A stretch of 46,293 nucleotides of DNA from assembly GCA_003228815.1 (NCBI GenBank), contig QIGB01000063.1:1-46293 (forward strand), given 5' to 3'. Positions within the stretch are counted from its first letter, which is position 1. The number at the start of each line of letters is the position of its first letter. The notes under the pieces were generated by a model. That model was not told where the DNA came from and searched no databases. It was given only the letters and a program-made list of their open reading frames with translations. The translations under genes were made by a program, and so were the position numbers. The DNA comes from Chlamydiota bacterium (GTDB lineage: Bacteria; Chlamydiota; Chlamydiia; Chlamydiales; Rhabdochlamydiaceae). This document shows, piece by piece, positions 25,536-34,068 of the stretch.

Positions 25536-26369
25536 ATGAAAGGATGTATTGCATTTGATATTGATGGGACGCTAACCCATCGACTCGATTGGATCGACCC
25601 AAAGGTTGTTGCCGCTTTAGAAAATCTTGCTGCGGAAGGTTGGACGATTGCCCTCTTAACCGGGCGGATCTTTTCTTTTGCCTGGGAAATTCTTCAGCAT
25701 TTTCATTTCCCCTATTTGGTTGCAGTCCAAAATGGAGCGGATATTTTGACCATGCCCGGGAAAGACCACCTGAGGCAAAATTACTTGAGATCCGATATCC
25801 TACCTGAGATCGAAGCGGCTTATGCAGGATTTTCTGAAGATTTCATCATCTATGCCGGAATTGACAAAGGTGATTTTTGCTACTTTCGAAAGAAACGTTT
25901 TTCAGAAAAAGTGCTTCAGTATCTAAAAAAGCTCGAAAGTTTGGGCGCCGCCCCGTGGCAAACTTCTGACTTTTCCTTTTCAAAAGACGAGACATTTCCC
26001 CTCATCAAGTGTTTTGGTGAGGAAAAGGCAATGAGCGAAGTTTATGCAAAATTGCAAAACAATCCGAAAATCGAGGTCTCCCTTATCCGCGATCCCGTGG
26101 ATCCAGCGCTTTATCTCAATTTGATCACCCACCCACAAGCCCATAAAGGAGCTGTTGTGCAATTTTTACGGGAGCATTTTCATCCTCCAGTGATGATCGC
26201 AGCAGGGGATGATCACAATGATATCAAAATGCTCGAAGAGGCCGATATCGCCATAGTTGTTGAAACCGCTCCCGAAGAAGTTTTGGCCTGTGCCGATGTG
26301 CTAGCCCGGCCAGCCAAGGAGCTAGGGATTCTCAAAGCGATTGAAGAAGCAATTGCCCTTAGACACTAG
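25536..26369 (+). CDS. HAD-superfamily phosphatase (Cof-type)
   Basis: The 277-residue protein has HAD motif [11 protein letters not shown] at its start, motif II around LLTGR, a Cof-type cap domain in the middle, a conserved lysine (HPQAHKG), and motif [20 protein letters not shown]. It is a cytoplasmic metal-dependent phosphatase of sugar-phosphate or nucleotide type; substrate unknown. The ATG at 25536 follows GAGGAAG; the TTG at 25524 is rejected. It converges with fabI, overlapping by 11 bases. As I recall, C. trachomatis also has a HAD gene next to fabI, so the pair looks ancestral. Confidence 0.9.
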   Translation: MKGCIAFDIDGTLTHRLDWIDPKVVAALENLAAEGWTIALLTGRIFSFAWEILQHFHFPYLVAVQNGADILTMPGKDHLRQNYLRSDILPEIEAAYAGFSEDFIIYAGIDKGDFCYFRKKRFSEKVLQYLKKLESLGAAPWQTSDFSFSKDETFPLIKCFGEEKAMSEVYAKLQNNPKIEVSLIRDPVDPALYLNLITHPQAHKGAVVQFLREHFHPPVMIAAGDDHNDIKMLEEADIAIVVETAPEEVLACADVLARPAKELGILKAIEEAIALRH

Positions 26370-27273
26370 GTGCGGGTTGTTCTTGGCTTGCAAATGCAGG
26401 AGAATCCATCGCCACACCCATTGCATGCATCCCATTGTCTACATAAAGAATCGTCCCAGTGATTGCTCTGGCAGCAGGGGAGAGGAGGAAAAGAGCAGAT
26501 GCTCCCACATCCTCTGCAGTCATTTCCCTTTGCAAGGGGGCATTGTGATTGGAATACTCGATCATCTTATCGATGAAGCCAATTGCTTTGGCGGCTCGAC
26601 TGCGCAAAGGACCCGCAGAAATCGTATTGATCCGGATATTCCACTTACGTCCCGCTTCAAAAGCCAGAGTCCGCGTATCGCTCTCAAGAGCGGCTTTGGC
26701 AGAACTCATCCCCCCTCCATAGCCTGGAACGGCACGCTCTGAAGCCAGATAGGTCAGAGAAAGCGCCGATCCACCTGTGTGCATGATCGGACCAAAATGC
26801 GCAATTAAACTGACGAGAGAGTAAGAGGAAGAACTCAATGCTGCCAAATAGCCGGAGCGCGAAGTTTCTAGTAGTGGCTTTTTTACCTCAGGGGCATTGG
26901 CAAGAGAATGGACCAAAAAGTCGATCTTTCCAAAATCTTTTTCCACTTGGCTAGCCACCTCAGAAATCGTATAGCCAGAAGCGGCTTTGTACCGTTTGTT
27001 TTCCAAAATATCTTGCGGAACATCTTCGGGGTGATCAAAACTTGCATCGAGAGCATAAACCTTTTTGATCTGCATGAGGCTTCCATCAGATAGCTTCCGA
27101 GAAGCATCAAATTTTCCTAATTCATATGATGTGGTGAAAATTTTAAGTATTGGGGTCCAAGTTCCGACTAGGATTTCGCAACCCGCTTCAGCTAGTGCCT
27201 TTGCAATGGCCCATCCAAAACCTTGGTCGTCGCCAACACCAGCGATAAATGCTCTTTTCCCTTTGAGATCCAT
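26359..27273 (-). CDS. fabI: Enoyl-[acyl-carrier-protein] reductase FabI, plant/chlamydial type
   Basis: The 304-residue SDR enzyme has the nucleotide-binding start [29 protein letters not shown], and the active-site region [20 protein letters not shown], which carries the insertion typical of chloroplast, apicomplexan and chlamydial enoyl reductases. [17 protein letters not shown] follows, then [18 protein letters not shown]. It catalyses the NADH-dependent last step of fatty-acid elongation. GGAGGGG lies just before the ATG, and a TATAAT in the 44-base gap behind the histone gene could provide its own promoter. Confidence 0.97.
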   Translation of the reverse strand: MDLKGKRAFIAGVGDDQGFGWAIAKALAEAGCEILVGTWTPILKIFTTSYELGKFDASRKLSDGSLMQIKKVYALDASFDHPEDVPQDILENKRYKAASGYTISEVASQVEKDFGKIDFLVHSLANAPEVKKPLLETSRSGYLAALSSSSYSLVSLIAHFGPIMHTGGSALSLTYLASERAVPGYGGGMSSAKAALESDTRTLAFEAGRKWNIRINTISAGPLRSRAAKAIGFIDKMIEYSNHNAPLQREMTAEDVGASALFLLSPAARAITGTILYVDNGMHAMGVAMDSPAFASQEQPAPSV

Positions 27274-27317
27274 ATCCCCTCCATAGATTGATAGAAGGGG
27301 ACATTATATAGAAAAAT

Positions 27318-27602
27318 CTAGTTTTTTGCACCTGTCATGAGGCGTTTCCACCCTTCAGCAGTAAGCATTTTTTGAAAAGTGCTCTTTTTGCGTCTTGCAG
27401 GGGCGGCCTTTTTGCGAGCAGAACCCTTAGAAGTCGTTTTTCGCGCAGCAGCTTTCTTGCGAGCCGTTTTACGAGCGGTTTTTTTCTTCACAGGCGCTTT
27501 TTTTGCCACCTTCTTTTTCACAGCTTTTCCCGCAGGCTTTTTTGCCACTTTTTTACGCTTAACTGTCTTACGTGCAGTCGCTTTCTTTCTTTTAGCAGCC
27601 AT
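27318..27602 (-). CDS. hctB: Histone H1-like DNA-binding protein Hc2
   Basis: The 94-residue product is almost entirely Lys, Arg, Ala, Thr and Val in the chlamydial histone Hc2 style (KKTARKTARKKAAARKT). A short non-repetitive end, FQKMLTAEGWKRLMTG, closes it. Hc2 compacts the chromosome in elementary bodies. It is shorter than typical C. trachomatis Hc2, consistent with the known length variation in its repeats. The ATG at 27602 is eight bases from AGAGGAG; an upstream GTG lies too close to that site. Gene order hctB then holA-like matches Chlamydia. Confidence 0.92.
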   Translation of the reverse strand: MAAKRKKATARKTVKRKKVAKKPAGKAVKKKVAKKAPVKKKTARKTARKKAAARKTTSKGSARKKAAPARRKKSTFQKMLTAEGWKRLMTGAKN

Positions 27603-27640
27603 CTTCCTCACTCCTCTATTAATGATTCGATATATAAACT

Positions 27641-27669
27641 AATCTATGACAACATTTTAGTCACGTCAA
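27641..27669 (-). promoter_or_regulatory. Sigma70-type promoter of hctB
   Basis: On the minus strand TTGACG (27669-27664) and TAGATT (27646-27641) are 17 bases apart. The leader carries the AGAGGAG site. I see no sigma28-like promoter, although hctB of C. trachomatis is reported to use sigma28. Confidence 0.5.
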
Positions 27670-27720
27670 GTATTTTTTTTAATTTTCGTAGTTAATTGAA
27701 CTTTATAATATAGTATTTTT

Positions 27721-28710
27721 ATGAAGTTCCAAAAACTCGAAGCCCTAGAAAAGCATTTTAAAGAGGCCTTTCCGGCACATCTTTCTTCTATTTATGTGGT
27801 GATCTGCCCTAGCGAGAGCGAACGAAAGAAAATTCTATCCAGCCTCACCCAAATGCTAGAGAAAGAATGCGATCTAAAAAAATGTCCTCTTCTCAAGGAT
27901 GCCATCTCGCATTTGAGTGGCTCTTCTCTATTTTCCAAAAAAGTGGCCGCAGTCTTTGATGGAGTAGACCTTTTAGAAAAAGTGGAACAGGAGCTCCTTG
28001 CCAAGTACATCCAATCACCCAATTTAAGTGGGCATCTCATCCTCGGATCTACAAATGCAAAATCCCTGACAGAATTCTATAAAGCTGGCAAGAAAGAGAT
28101 GGTGGTGCTCGATCTTTCCAAGGAAAAACCTTGGGAAGAAAAAACCAGGTTGCAAAAATGGATCGTCCAGACCATGGGGCACAAAAAAAAGAAAATCACT
28201 CCCACGGCCGTCGAGTCTCTTTTGCAGCGACTGCCCAGTGATCGCTTCCTTTTGCAGCAAGAGCTCGATAAATTGGTTTGCTATATAGGAGATCGCATGG
28301 AAATTGATCGCGCAGATGTGGAAACAATCTGCGGAGCCTCAGAAGAGATGCATTTTTTTCAACTGGCACGTGATCTCATATGGAACGGACCACAAAACCC
28401 TCCAACTCTTACCGATCTATCCTTCATCCTGCCTCTAGTGGGCCAACTCCGTTATCAGCTTGAGATGGGACTCAAAATGGCAGCTCTGCTGAAAAAAGGG
28501 ATAGCAGCATCCACGATTGCGAGCGCATTTCCAAAGCTTTGGCCCAAAGCGCTTGAACAGGTCATGCAGGGGGGGCAAAAAAGAGGGGAGTCCTATTTTA
28601 GAAAGGGACTGCTTGCTCTATATGAGCTTGAACTAGGTCTAAAAACCAATTTGGCCAGGCCTGAGGTTCTTTTCACCCGTTATTGTCTCGAATTATCGTA
28701 CGGAGCTTAG
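27721..28710 (+). CDS. holA: DNA polymerase III delta-subunit-like protein
   Basis: The 329-residue product has the HolA layout: an N-terminal AAA-like domain (SSIYVVICPSESERKKIL, then VAAVFDGVDLLEKVEQELL), a middle helical lid (LLQRLPSDRFLLQQELDKL), and a C-terminal collar domain (ARDLIWNGPQ, QLRYQLEMGLKMAALLKKG). The delta subunit opens the sliding clamp within the clamp loader. No Walker motif is present, as expected for delta. A TATAAT at 27704-27709 lies 11 bases before the ATG, implying a very short leader. The 3' end overlaps the convergent lipoprotein gene by four bases. Confidence 0.85.
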   Translation: MKFQKLEALEKHFKEAFPAHLSSIYVVICPSESERKKILSSLTQMLEKECDLKKCPLLKDAISHLSGSSLFSKKVAAVFDGVDLLEKVEQELLAKYIQSPNLSGHLILGSTNAKSLTEFYKAGKKEMVVLDLSKEKPWEEKTRLQKWIVQTMGHKKKKITPTAVESLLQRLPSDRFLLQQELDKLVCYIGDRMEIDRADVETICGASEEMHFFQLARDLIWNGPQNPPTLTDLSFILPLVGQLRYQLEMGLKMAALLKKGIAASTIASAFPKLWPKALEQVMQGGQKRGESYFRKGLLALYELELGLKTNLARPEVLFTRYCLELSYGA

Positions 28711-28832
28711 CAATCTTCGAGAATCGTTTCTTCTAAATCTCCAGGTCCTGGACCAAAGTGAATGTCTTCAGGTTTTTTTTCTCCTTGGCATCCCAGAAGA
28801 GTCAGTGTCAATATAAGAAGTGTCCATCGCAT
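28707..28832 (-). CDS. Tiny lipoprotein, tandem copy 1
   Basis: The 41-residue product MRWTLLILTLTLLGC... has a short signal sequence and a clear lipobox (LLGC). The mature lipopeptide is about 27 residues (CQGEKKPEDIHFGPGPGDLE, then a short acidic tail ending in cysteine). AGGAGG lies ten bases upstream. The only other copy is 251 bases away and almost identical up to DLEE. A terminal cysteine could form a disulphide in the periplasm. No known family is recognised; small lysis or exclusion lipoproteins are alternatives without direct support. Confidence 0.75.
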   Translation of the reverse strand: MRWTLLILTLTLLGCQGEKKPEDIHFGPGPGDLEETILEDC

Positions 28833-28854
28833 TAGGCATTTTCCTCCTGACTTC

Positions 28855-28883
28855 CTTTTATCCCATTTCGGCAATCTGCACAA
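28855..28883 (-). promoter_or_regulatory. Promoter of lipoprotein copy 1
   Basis: On the minus strand TTGTGC (28883-28878), 17 bases, then TAAAAG (28860-28855). The same arrangement is conserved before copy 2. Confidence 0.45.
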
Positions 28884-28948
28884 TTCGAAAAATGTGAGCT
28901 CCATCTTCCATGAGCGAGAATCACAAGAATTTTATCAGATTTTGAAAC

Positions 28949-29083
28949 TCAAGTGCAGCAATCATCGAGAGGCTGTTGTTCTTCTAAATCTCCTGGTCCC
29001 GGACCAAAGTGAATGTCTTCGGGTTTTTTCTCTCCTTGGCATCCGAGAAGAGCCAGTGTCAAAATGATCAGTGTCCATCGCAT
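28949..29083 (-). CDS. Tiny lipoprotein, tandem copy 2
   Basis: The 44-residue product is MRWTLIILTLALLGC followed by the same QGEKKPEDIHFGPGPGDLEE as copy 1, then a divergent tail QQPLDDCCT with two cysteines. Its AGGAGG site and -35/-10 boxes are also copied. The first 36 residues differ from copy 1 at only two positions, whereas the tail differs almost completely, so the tail may be the variable functional part or unconstrained. It was found by reading the DNA homologous to copy 1. Confidence 0.72.
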   Translation of the reverse strand: MRWTLIILTLALLGCQGEKKPEDIHFGPGPGDLEEQQPLDDCCT

Positions 29084-29104
29084 AAGGTATATCCTCCTCA
29101 TTTC

Positions 29105-29133
29105 GTTTTATCTCATTTTGAAAATTCACACAA
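29105..29133 (-). promoter_or_regulatory. Promoter of lipoprotein copy 2
   Basis: On the minus strand TTGTGT (29133-29128), 17 bases, then TAAAAC (29110-29105). It parallels copy 1 base for base over most of the region. Confidence 0.45.
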
Positions 29134-29139
29134 TTTGAT

Positions 29140-29168
29140 TTGTGAATAATCCCTAAAAAAATTAATAT
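29140..29168 (+). promoter_or_regulatory. Candidate promoter of cassette 1
   Basis: TTGTGA (29140-29145) and TAATAT (29163-29168) at 17-base spacing. The leader ends with GGGAGG seven bases before the ATG of the first cassette gene. Confidence 0.4.
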
Positions 29169-29206
29169 TTACGCTGCAAAATCGCTCAACATTGGGAGGA
29201 TAAAAA

Positions 29207-30739
29207 ATGAGAGCAGGAGCAGGAGTTTTCAACGAAGTATCACCAAAAGTTTCTCCAACACCACCACCAACGTTACTAAGCCCAGAACCTCACGCATTTG
29301 AAGAAGAAGCTGAAAAAAGACCCTGTACTTGGCAAAGGATTGTTTCCCCGACGATTTCCTCCGGCGTTTGCATCACAGCAATTGTGCTCAAAGCTCTAGA
29401 TGTACAGGGGATTGGATCGAATCCATTGTGGGGAACACTCCTAGCCTTTGGGGCGGGAGCAGCATTACAGAACGGAATTCAAACGGGATTGCCTCGTCGA
29501 GTTGCGAATCAGGAAAAAAGCTTCATTGGGGATTATATCACTGCAATAGTCCTCATCACTACACAGGTATATGACAATATTATCCCTTCTCATCTTACGA
29601 AGGAACTCGCCCTTTCCTCTCTTGTTGCTCTTGGGGGAGCCGCTTCAGCTGCTATGGTTCATACTCTTCTCACCAGAAAGTTAACAGAAGGAAAAGAAGT
29701 TGACCCACTCTTTGGAGGGACTGATAGTGATGGCAATCTGAAGGGGATATTTCTTTCCACACATGCAAGAAGAACATCGTGGGCTGTCTGCGAAGGACTT
29801 GTGGGAATTGGAGCGATTGTCGCTGGGGAAAAAGTGGCGCAACTTTCTCTTTTACGCGATTTCGGTGCCATTCTACTCGGCGATGGACTTGGACAGTTGG
29901 GAAGTGGTCTTTGGCATCGAAGAATCGTGAATAAACTTCCTCTAACAGTGCAAGATGTTGAATCTGCCGAATTGTATAATATTCCTGTGGGCGAACCTCC
30001 AGAAGCTCGTACCCTTCAAATGGTTGCAAAAATTCTTCTTCCCATTGTCCATGTTCTTCCTGCTCCCTTAATCGTTGCAGCTGGAACTCTTGGCAAGAAG
30101 CATTATGTAACAGCAGCTGGTGTGCTTTATGGTCTTGTTGGTCTCAGTACAGGAATCAAAAGACAGATGGAGAGAATCCGATTTTTTACCTCTCCACAAT
30201 CCAAACTCTCTGAATTGAAACATATCAAACCGTCTTTCACTCGTTGGGAGAAGGCTTTTCGGGTATTCAAGTGGGGAGTTGCAGGAGCCGTGGCTGTCTA
30301 TGCTGGTCTTGGGATAGCTGGATTTGATTTTCAAACAGGAAAAGACGACCAATTCTCCGATATCAATGTGGCAGATCTTTCGACATTTATCGTCTTTTTA
30401 TTTGGCAGCTATGCTCTCTCAGAGATCGCAAAGAAGGCATTTGATAAGACCCGCAACATCCCTGGTCGCAATGAATCTTACTTTAGTAACGTCTATTCTC
30501 TAGGGCCTCCCATTTTAGCTCTTTATCTTCTTGAGAAAATGAAAATTGGAGACATTGCGCTCCAAAACTATAAAATTTTAGCCGATGTCCTATCAGCAGT
30601 AGCCTATGCTTCCCTTGCCACAGGAATTGGTCAAGAAGCAAGTGTGCGAGGAGAATATGCTCATCCGAGAATTTTTTCCGCTCTCCCTGCCGCTCTGGTT
30701 GGAAAATTCATCATGAGAAAAATCTTAGGCGAGGTCTAA
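29207..30739 (+). CDS. Cassette 1 gene A: polytopic membrane protein of unknown function
   Basis: The 510-residue product has a proline-rich polar N-terminus (about 1-40), then about ten to twelve hydrophobic segments spread evenly to the C-terminus. Highly conserved stretches shared with the second copy include LDVQGIGSN, FGAGAALQNGIQTGL, NQEKSFIGDYITAI, GGAASAAMVHTLL and YSLGPPI. The segments can be arranged as three similar blocks, each beginning near a tryptophan (residues about 43, 191, 348). No signal peptide and no known transporter signature. Its stop overlaps the next ATG as TAATG, so A and B are translationally coupled. Function unknown; a membrane anchor or channel for partner B is an inference. 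Confidence 0.8.
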   Translation: MRAGAGVFNEVSPKVSPTPPPTLLSPEPHAFEEEAEKRPCTWQRIVSPTISSGVCITAIVLKALDVQGIGSNPLWGTLLAFGAGAALQNGIQTGLPRRVANQEKSFIGDYITAIVLITTQVYDNIIPSHLTKELALSSLVALGGAASAAMVHTLLTRKLTEGKEVDPLFGGTDSDGNLKGIFLSTHARRTSWAVCEGLVGIGAIVAGEKVAQLSLLRDFGAILLGDGLGQLGSGLWHRRIVNKLPLTVQDVESAELYNIPVGEPPEARTLQMVAKILLPIVHVLPAPLIVAAGTLGKKHYVTAAGVLYGLVGLSTGIKRQMERIRFFTSPQSKLSELKHIKPSFTRWEKAFRVFKWGVAGAVAVYAGLGIAGFDFQTGKDDQFSDINVADLSTFIVFLFGSYALSEIAKKAFDKTRNIPGRNESYFSNVYSLGPPILALYLLEKMKIGDIALQNYKILADVLSAVAYASLATGIGQEASVRGEYAHPRIFSALPAALVGKFIMRKILGEV

Positions 30740-33700
30740 TGACAACGGTTCTTGGTGAATTTTCAAAGCTTTCTAAGCCTGGCGGAGCAGAAATTTTTAA
30801 TGATGAAAGACTTGGACAAATTGCTGCAACAATGAAGATGTCAGAGAAAAAGGTGGCGAAGATCATTTCCCTACAACTTCTCCACAATTTTTCTATTGGT
30901 CCTCGTTTTCTCAACCGTTCGAAAAAACTTCTCGGGACATACAATACTTTGAAAGACCGTTATCTAGCCATTGTGGAGGCCCTTCGTATTAGAGACAATG
31001 TAGAGCATTTGGAAGTCATGCAAACGTACTTACTAGGAAAATCTTTTTACAAAACACCTACGGATCAAATTATTAGAAGGGAAATACAAAGAGCAATCCT
31101 TGCAGATGATGTAGTTATTTCCTTCCCAGAAATCTACCCTTTTTCTCAATTTGCACAAAATGAGATAGCTCTTCCTTCCAATATAAATGCGCAGCGCCTT
31201 TTTGAGCTTCTTGCTAAGAGAGAACAGCCTAGGGCTGCTCAACCACTTAGGAAAGCTTCTTCTATGAAGGTGGATCAACTAAAAAGAGTTTCAAGTGCCG
31301 CTAAGCACGAACAGTCTAGATCTTCTGCTTTGCTTCGGCAAGCTATGCAAATGGAAGCAGGGGAAGATTCACTCGCAGAGCATAAACAGAGCAGTCCTCC
31401 CTCTTTGCTTAGTAGAGCTACTTCTCTGAGCATAGAGCCAAATGAAAGAATATTGTTCGCTCGTTTTTTTTATAAGCATGTGGCCTTGTACCAAAATGGA
31501 AAGATCTTCACATGGAGAGATCTCGCGGAAGAATGGGTGAAAAAAGGAGCAACCCGAGAACTTGTAAGCAAACTTGAACAAAAATTACCTCTTTATTGGC
31601 TTCGTACTATTAAAAGTTATGCTACTCCCAAGGAAGAGCATCCCACATTCCAACGTTTCGTTTATGACAAAACAATTAAAGTTCTCGAAGAACGCCTTCA
31701 AATTACACTCGATGTGGAACTTCAAAAAGAACTTCTAGAACAAATGGAAAATGAGAATTTTCGGATGAATCTTGTTTTTTATCTAGGCCACTGTGACTAT
31801 CTCCTTCAAAACGGTCCTAAAAAAGAAGATCCAGCATATCAATGGCTCCTTGCGATTCGCAGATTTTTGTTTGCACAAAATCAGTTTGCGTTTCAACCCG
31901 AAAGGGCCTCCCCCTTTTTTCGATGGGTATTGCATACAAAGTCATTGCCAAAGGCCTTTGCAGCCTGGGATAAAAAATGCGATCACTTGCCTCTTATCTA
32001 CCCTAAGAAGGACATGGATTATGTCCTTGATGTACTGGTCGATTTAGGAGTTGGTTTCCCAGGAGCTGATTTTAGGGAAAATGCTCTCGAACTTGTTTCC
32101 ATCCTTGAAAAAGATAAAAGAAACCTCGGAGAAAAAGTATTATTTTTATTAGCACTTTCAAGTTCAAACTTTAGCCTGGTACCAGTGAAACAGATTGTGG
32201 AATTTTTTCGTGAAGCCCGATTTGATAAAGTGCTTTTTCGACACAATTTGAATGAGATGAGAGTTTTTCTTACAGAAATGAAGGCAGAGGGACAATCGAA
32301 TCTATTTCTCCCTCTTCTTTGCTATCCTCATTGGAGTGATACGAAAGTTCGACTAGCCAAACAAACTGTCCAGCAGGTAGGAGCGGCAGGAATGAAAGTT
32401 GAGGAGGTTCTAGCAATATTTCTGAATGTGTTACATGAAAAAATCGGTCATAACATGCTTACTGCAGCGCATCATTTTCTGTGGATTCCAACAGAGGCAA
32501 AAAAAGAAGCCTTTACTGGCGCACTTCCAAGTAACATCGATTGCGAGAAAAAGAGAATGAATCCTGCTGGGAAAAAAGCACAAGAATACAACAGAAAATA
32601 CGGTTTTACACCTGTTGAAACCTTCCAATGTTATCTCTGGATCCTTTCCCAAGAAGAAAGATCGATACAAGAGAAGGAGGAAATAATAGGAAGAATCGAA
32701 GTGTTTATTAGTTGCAGCGTAGAAAAGGAATTTGTTTTAAGCCTCATGCAAGCAAAGATCAAAACTTCTGTAGTAGTCGATGCATTGAAAGAACTTTATT
32801 CTCTTCGTGACAGGGTAATGCGAGAGCATGCAGATAAGCCAGAATTGCCTGACGATATTCGTTCAGGTATTCAAGAACAAATGGATAAAATATTTTATTC
32901 AGATGAGACCCAAGAACATTTTTTTCATGTTCATGCAGTAACTGAAATAGGCAAATATTTCTCTTCAGGATTCCTCTTTTATTATTCTGATTCACTTACT
33001 CCATTTTTTGCGGGGGTTAATAGAGAAGTTCAAATTCCCTTTGGTCATCTCACTTCCTTAAAACGGATGATGAGAGGAGGTTGGCGCTCTGATAGTGATC
33101 ACTATGTTTTTGAACTTTTTTTTGTAAATTCCTCCAAACGGTTAGAAAAACATCTTACAATTCCTTTAAAGATCGATCCAACGAAAATTGGAAACCCTGA
33201 AGAATTTTTTCCATGGATGAAAGCAATGGTTGATAAAACTTGTCCTGATCGCAAAACCCCACCTTCTCAAGTTCCCGAAAAGAGTTCTCCGTTTGAAGAG
33301 CCTGTGCGAGAATTTTTACAACAGTTTAAAGTTGTATACCGAAAGAGTGTTTTGGAATTTGCAAAACCCAATCCACTCGATACACCAGCACCAGAAGATT
33401 CCCGCCAAATTTTCTCATCTGAAGGATGTCCAAAAGATCTCGCCTCCCAAATTTTAGAAGGAAAACAACCAAATTCTTTTCCTTTGAGTTTCGATGATGG
33501 TCACCTGAAAAAAAAGATGATGGTGCAGTGTGACTACAAAGAAGAAGATCCCTTTTGCGTTACATTATCCATCACTTTGGAAAGCGGAAAAGCACTCATT
33601 TTCCCCGTAGAATATCTCAAATCATTGACTAAGAAAGAAGCAGATTTACAAAAACTTCTCCTTGAACAAATTTCAGGATTGCAATCTCTCTATTATGAAC

Positions 33701-33741
33701 ATGCAAAAAGGGAAGCTCCTCCTTCCGAATCTCTTGAATAA
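30739..33741 (+). CDS. Cassette 1 gene B: large soluble protein of unknown function
   Basis: The 1000-residue product has no signal peptide or membrane segment. An N-terminal helical domain (about 1-160) is followed by a Ser/Arg/Gln-rich low-complexity linker (about 161-234, with repeated KHEQS-like units). A long conserved region begins RFFYKHVALY and includes YLGHCDYLLQNGPKKEDPAY and EGQSNLFLPLL. A C-terminal part with alternating strand-like segments (GGWRSDSDHYVFELFFVN) ends in ESLE. Paralogue B2 aligns across its whole length except the linker. I recognise no enzyme motif. Coupled to A by TAATG, it probably acts with A at the membrane, or is a secreted substrate; both are inference. Confidence 0.8.
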   Translation: MTTVLGEFSKLSKPGGAEIFNDERLGQIAATMKMSEKKVAKIISLQLLHNFSIGPRFLNRSKKLLGTYNTLKDRYLAIVEALRIRDNVEHLEVMQTYLLGKSFYKTPTDQIIRREIQRAILADDVVISFPEIYPFSQFAQNEIALPSNINAQRLFELLAKREQPRAAQPLRKASSMKVDQLKRVSSAAKHEQSRSSALLRQAMQMEAGEDSLAEHKQSSPPSLLSRATSLSIEPNERILFARFFYKHVALYQNGKIFTWRDLAEEWVKKGATRELVSKLEQKLPLYWLRTIKSYATPKEEHPTFQRFVYDKTIKVLEERLQITLDVELQKELLEQMENENFRMNLVFYLGHCDYLLQNGPKKEDPAYQWLLAIRRFLFAQNQFAFQPERASPFFRWVLHTKSLPKAFAAWDKKCDHLPLIYPKKDMDYVLDVLVDLGVGFPGADFRENALELVSILEKDKRNLGEKVLFLLALSSSNFSLVPVKQIVEFFREARFDKVLFRHNLNEMRVFLTEMKAEGQSNLFLPLLCYPHWSDTKVRLAKQTVQQVGAAGMKVEEVLAIFLNVLHEKIGHNMLTAAHHFLWIPTEAKKEAFTGALPSNIDCEKKRMNPAGKKAQEYNRKYGFTPVETFQCYLWILSQEERSIQEKEEIIGRIEVFISCSVEKEFVLSLMQAKIKTSVVVDALKELYSLRDRVMREHADKPELPDDIRSGIQEQMDKIFYSDETQEHFFHVHAVTEIGKYFSSGFLFYYSDSLTPFFAGVNREVQIPFGHLTSLKRMMRGGWRSDSDHYVFELFFVNSSKRLEKHLTIPLKIDPTKIGNPEEFFPWMKAMVDKTCPDRKTPPSQVPEKSSPFEEPVREFLQQFKVVYRKSVLEFAKPNPLDTPAPEDSRQIFSSEGCPKDLASQILEGKQPNSFPLSFDDGHLKKKMMVQCDYKEEDPFCVTLSITLESGKALIFPVEYLKSLTKKEADLQKLLLEQISGLQSLYYEHAKREAPPSESLE

Positions 33742-33825
33742 AAAGGCTTACCATCCATTGACAGTCGTCCTCTAAAGAGGAGACCTGGCCATAAAGGCTA
33801 GAATTTTCTTTTCCATGATAAATTC

Positions 33826-33984
33826 CTCTGTACTGGACAAAATTTCACTTCTATGTGCGGCTGCGGCTTCATCGAATCACACCTCCTTCTTGGCCATAGC
33901 CTCTTTGGCTATGCCCTTCGTCGGTCGGTGCGATTCGATTTTGCCTCACTTGCCCTTAGCAGCAAAATTTTGTCCAGTACAGAG
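33826..33984. mobile_element. Fold-back MITE, 159 bp, with 9-bp target-site duplication
   Basis: Perfect 20-base terminal inverted repeats CTCTGTACTGGACAAAATTT (33826-33845; inverted at 33965-33984). They are flanked on both sides by the identical 9 bases GATAAATTC (33817-33825 and 33985-33993). Inner arms remain palindromic (ATCGAATCACACC against GGTGCGATTCGAT) down to a central hairpin, CATAGCC-TCTTT-GGCTATG (33895-33913). There is no coding capacity, so movement must have used a transposase encoded elsewhere; a 9-bp duplication fits IS4/IS1-like families. The rest of the 33742-34068 gap holds a small TCCTCT/AGAGGA hairpin and the promoter of cassette 2. Confidence 0.85.
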
Positions 33985-34006
33985 GATAAATTCACAAAAT
34001 TATAAA

Positions 34007-34035
34007 TTGTCAACAATTCAAGAAAAAATTAAAAT
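34007..34035 (+). promoter_or_regulatory. Promoter of cassette 2
   Basis: TTGTCA (34007-34012) and TAAAAT (34030-34035), each five of six to consensus, with exactly 17 bases between. Transcription would start near 34042, just downstream of the fold-back element. Confidence 0.55.
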
Positions 34036-34068
34036 TTTCTTTCTCAAAAATGAAAATACAGGTAAAAA

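Noticed and set aside
27603-27611. GTG start three codons upstream for the Hc2-like protein
   Set aside because: The AGAGGAG site would touch the GTG; it is well spaced for the ATG at 27602.
28707-29083. Lipoprotein pair as a type I toxin-antitoxin system
   Set aside because: Both copies are on the same strand with lipoboxes and good ribosome-binding sites; there is no antisense RNA arrangement or lone hydrophobic toxin.
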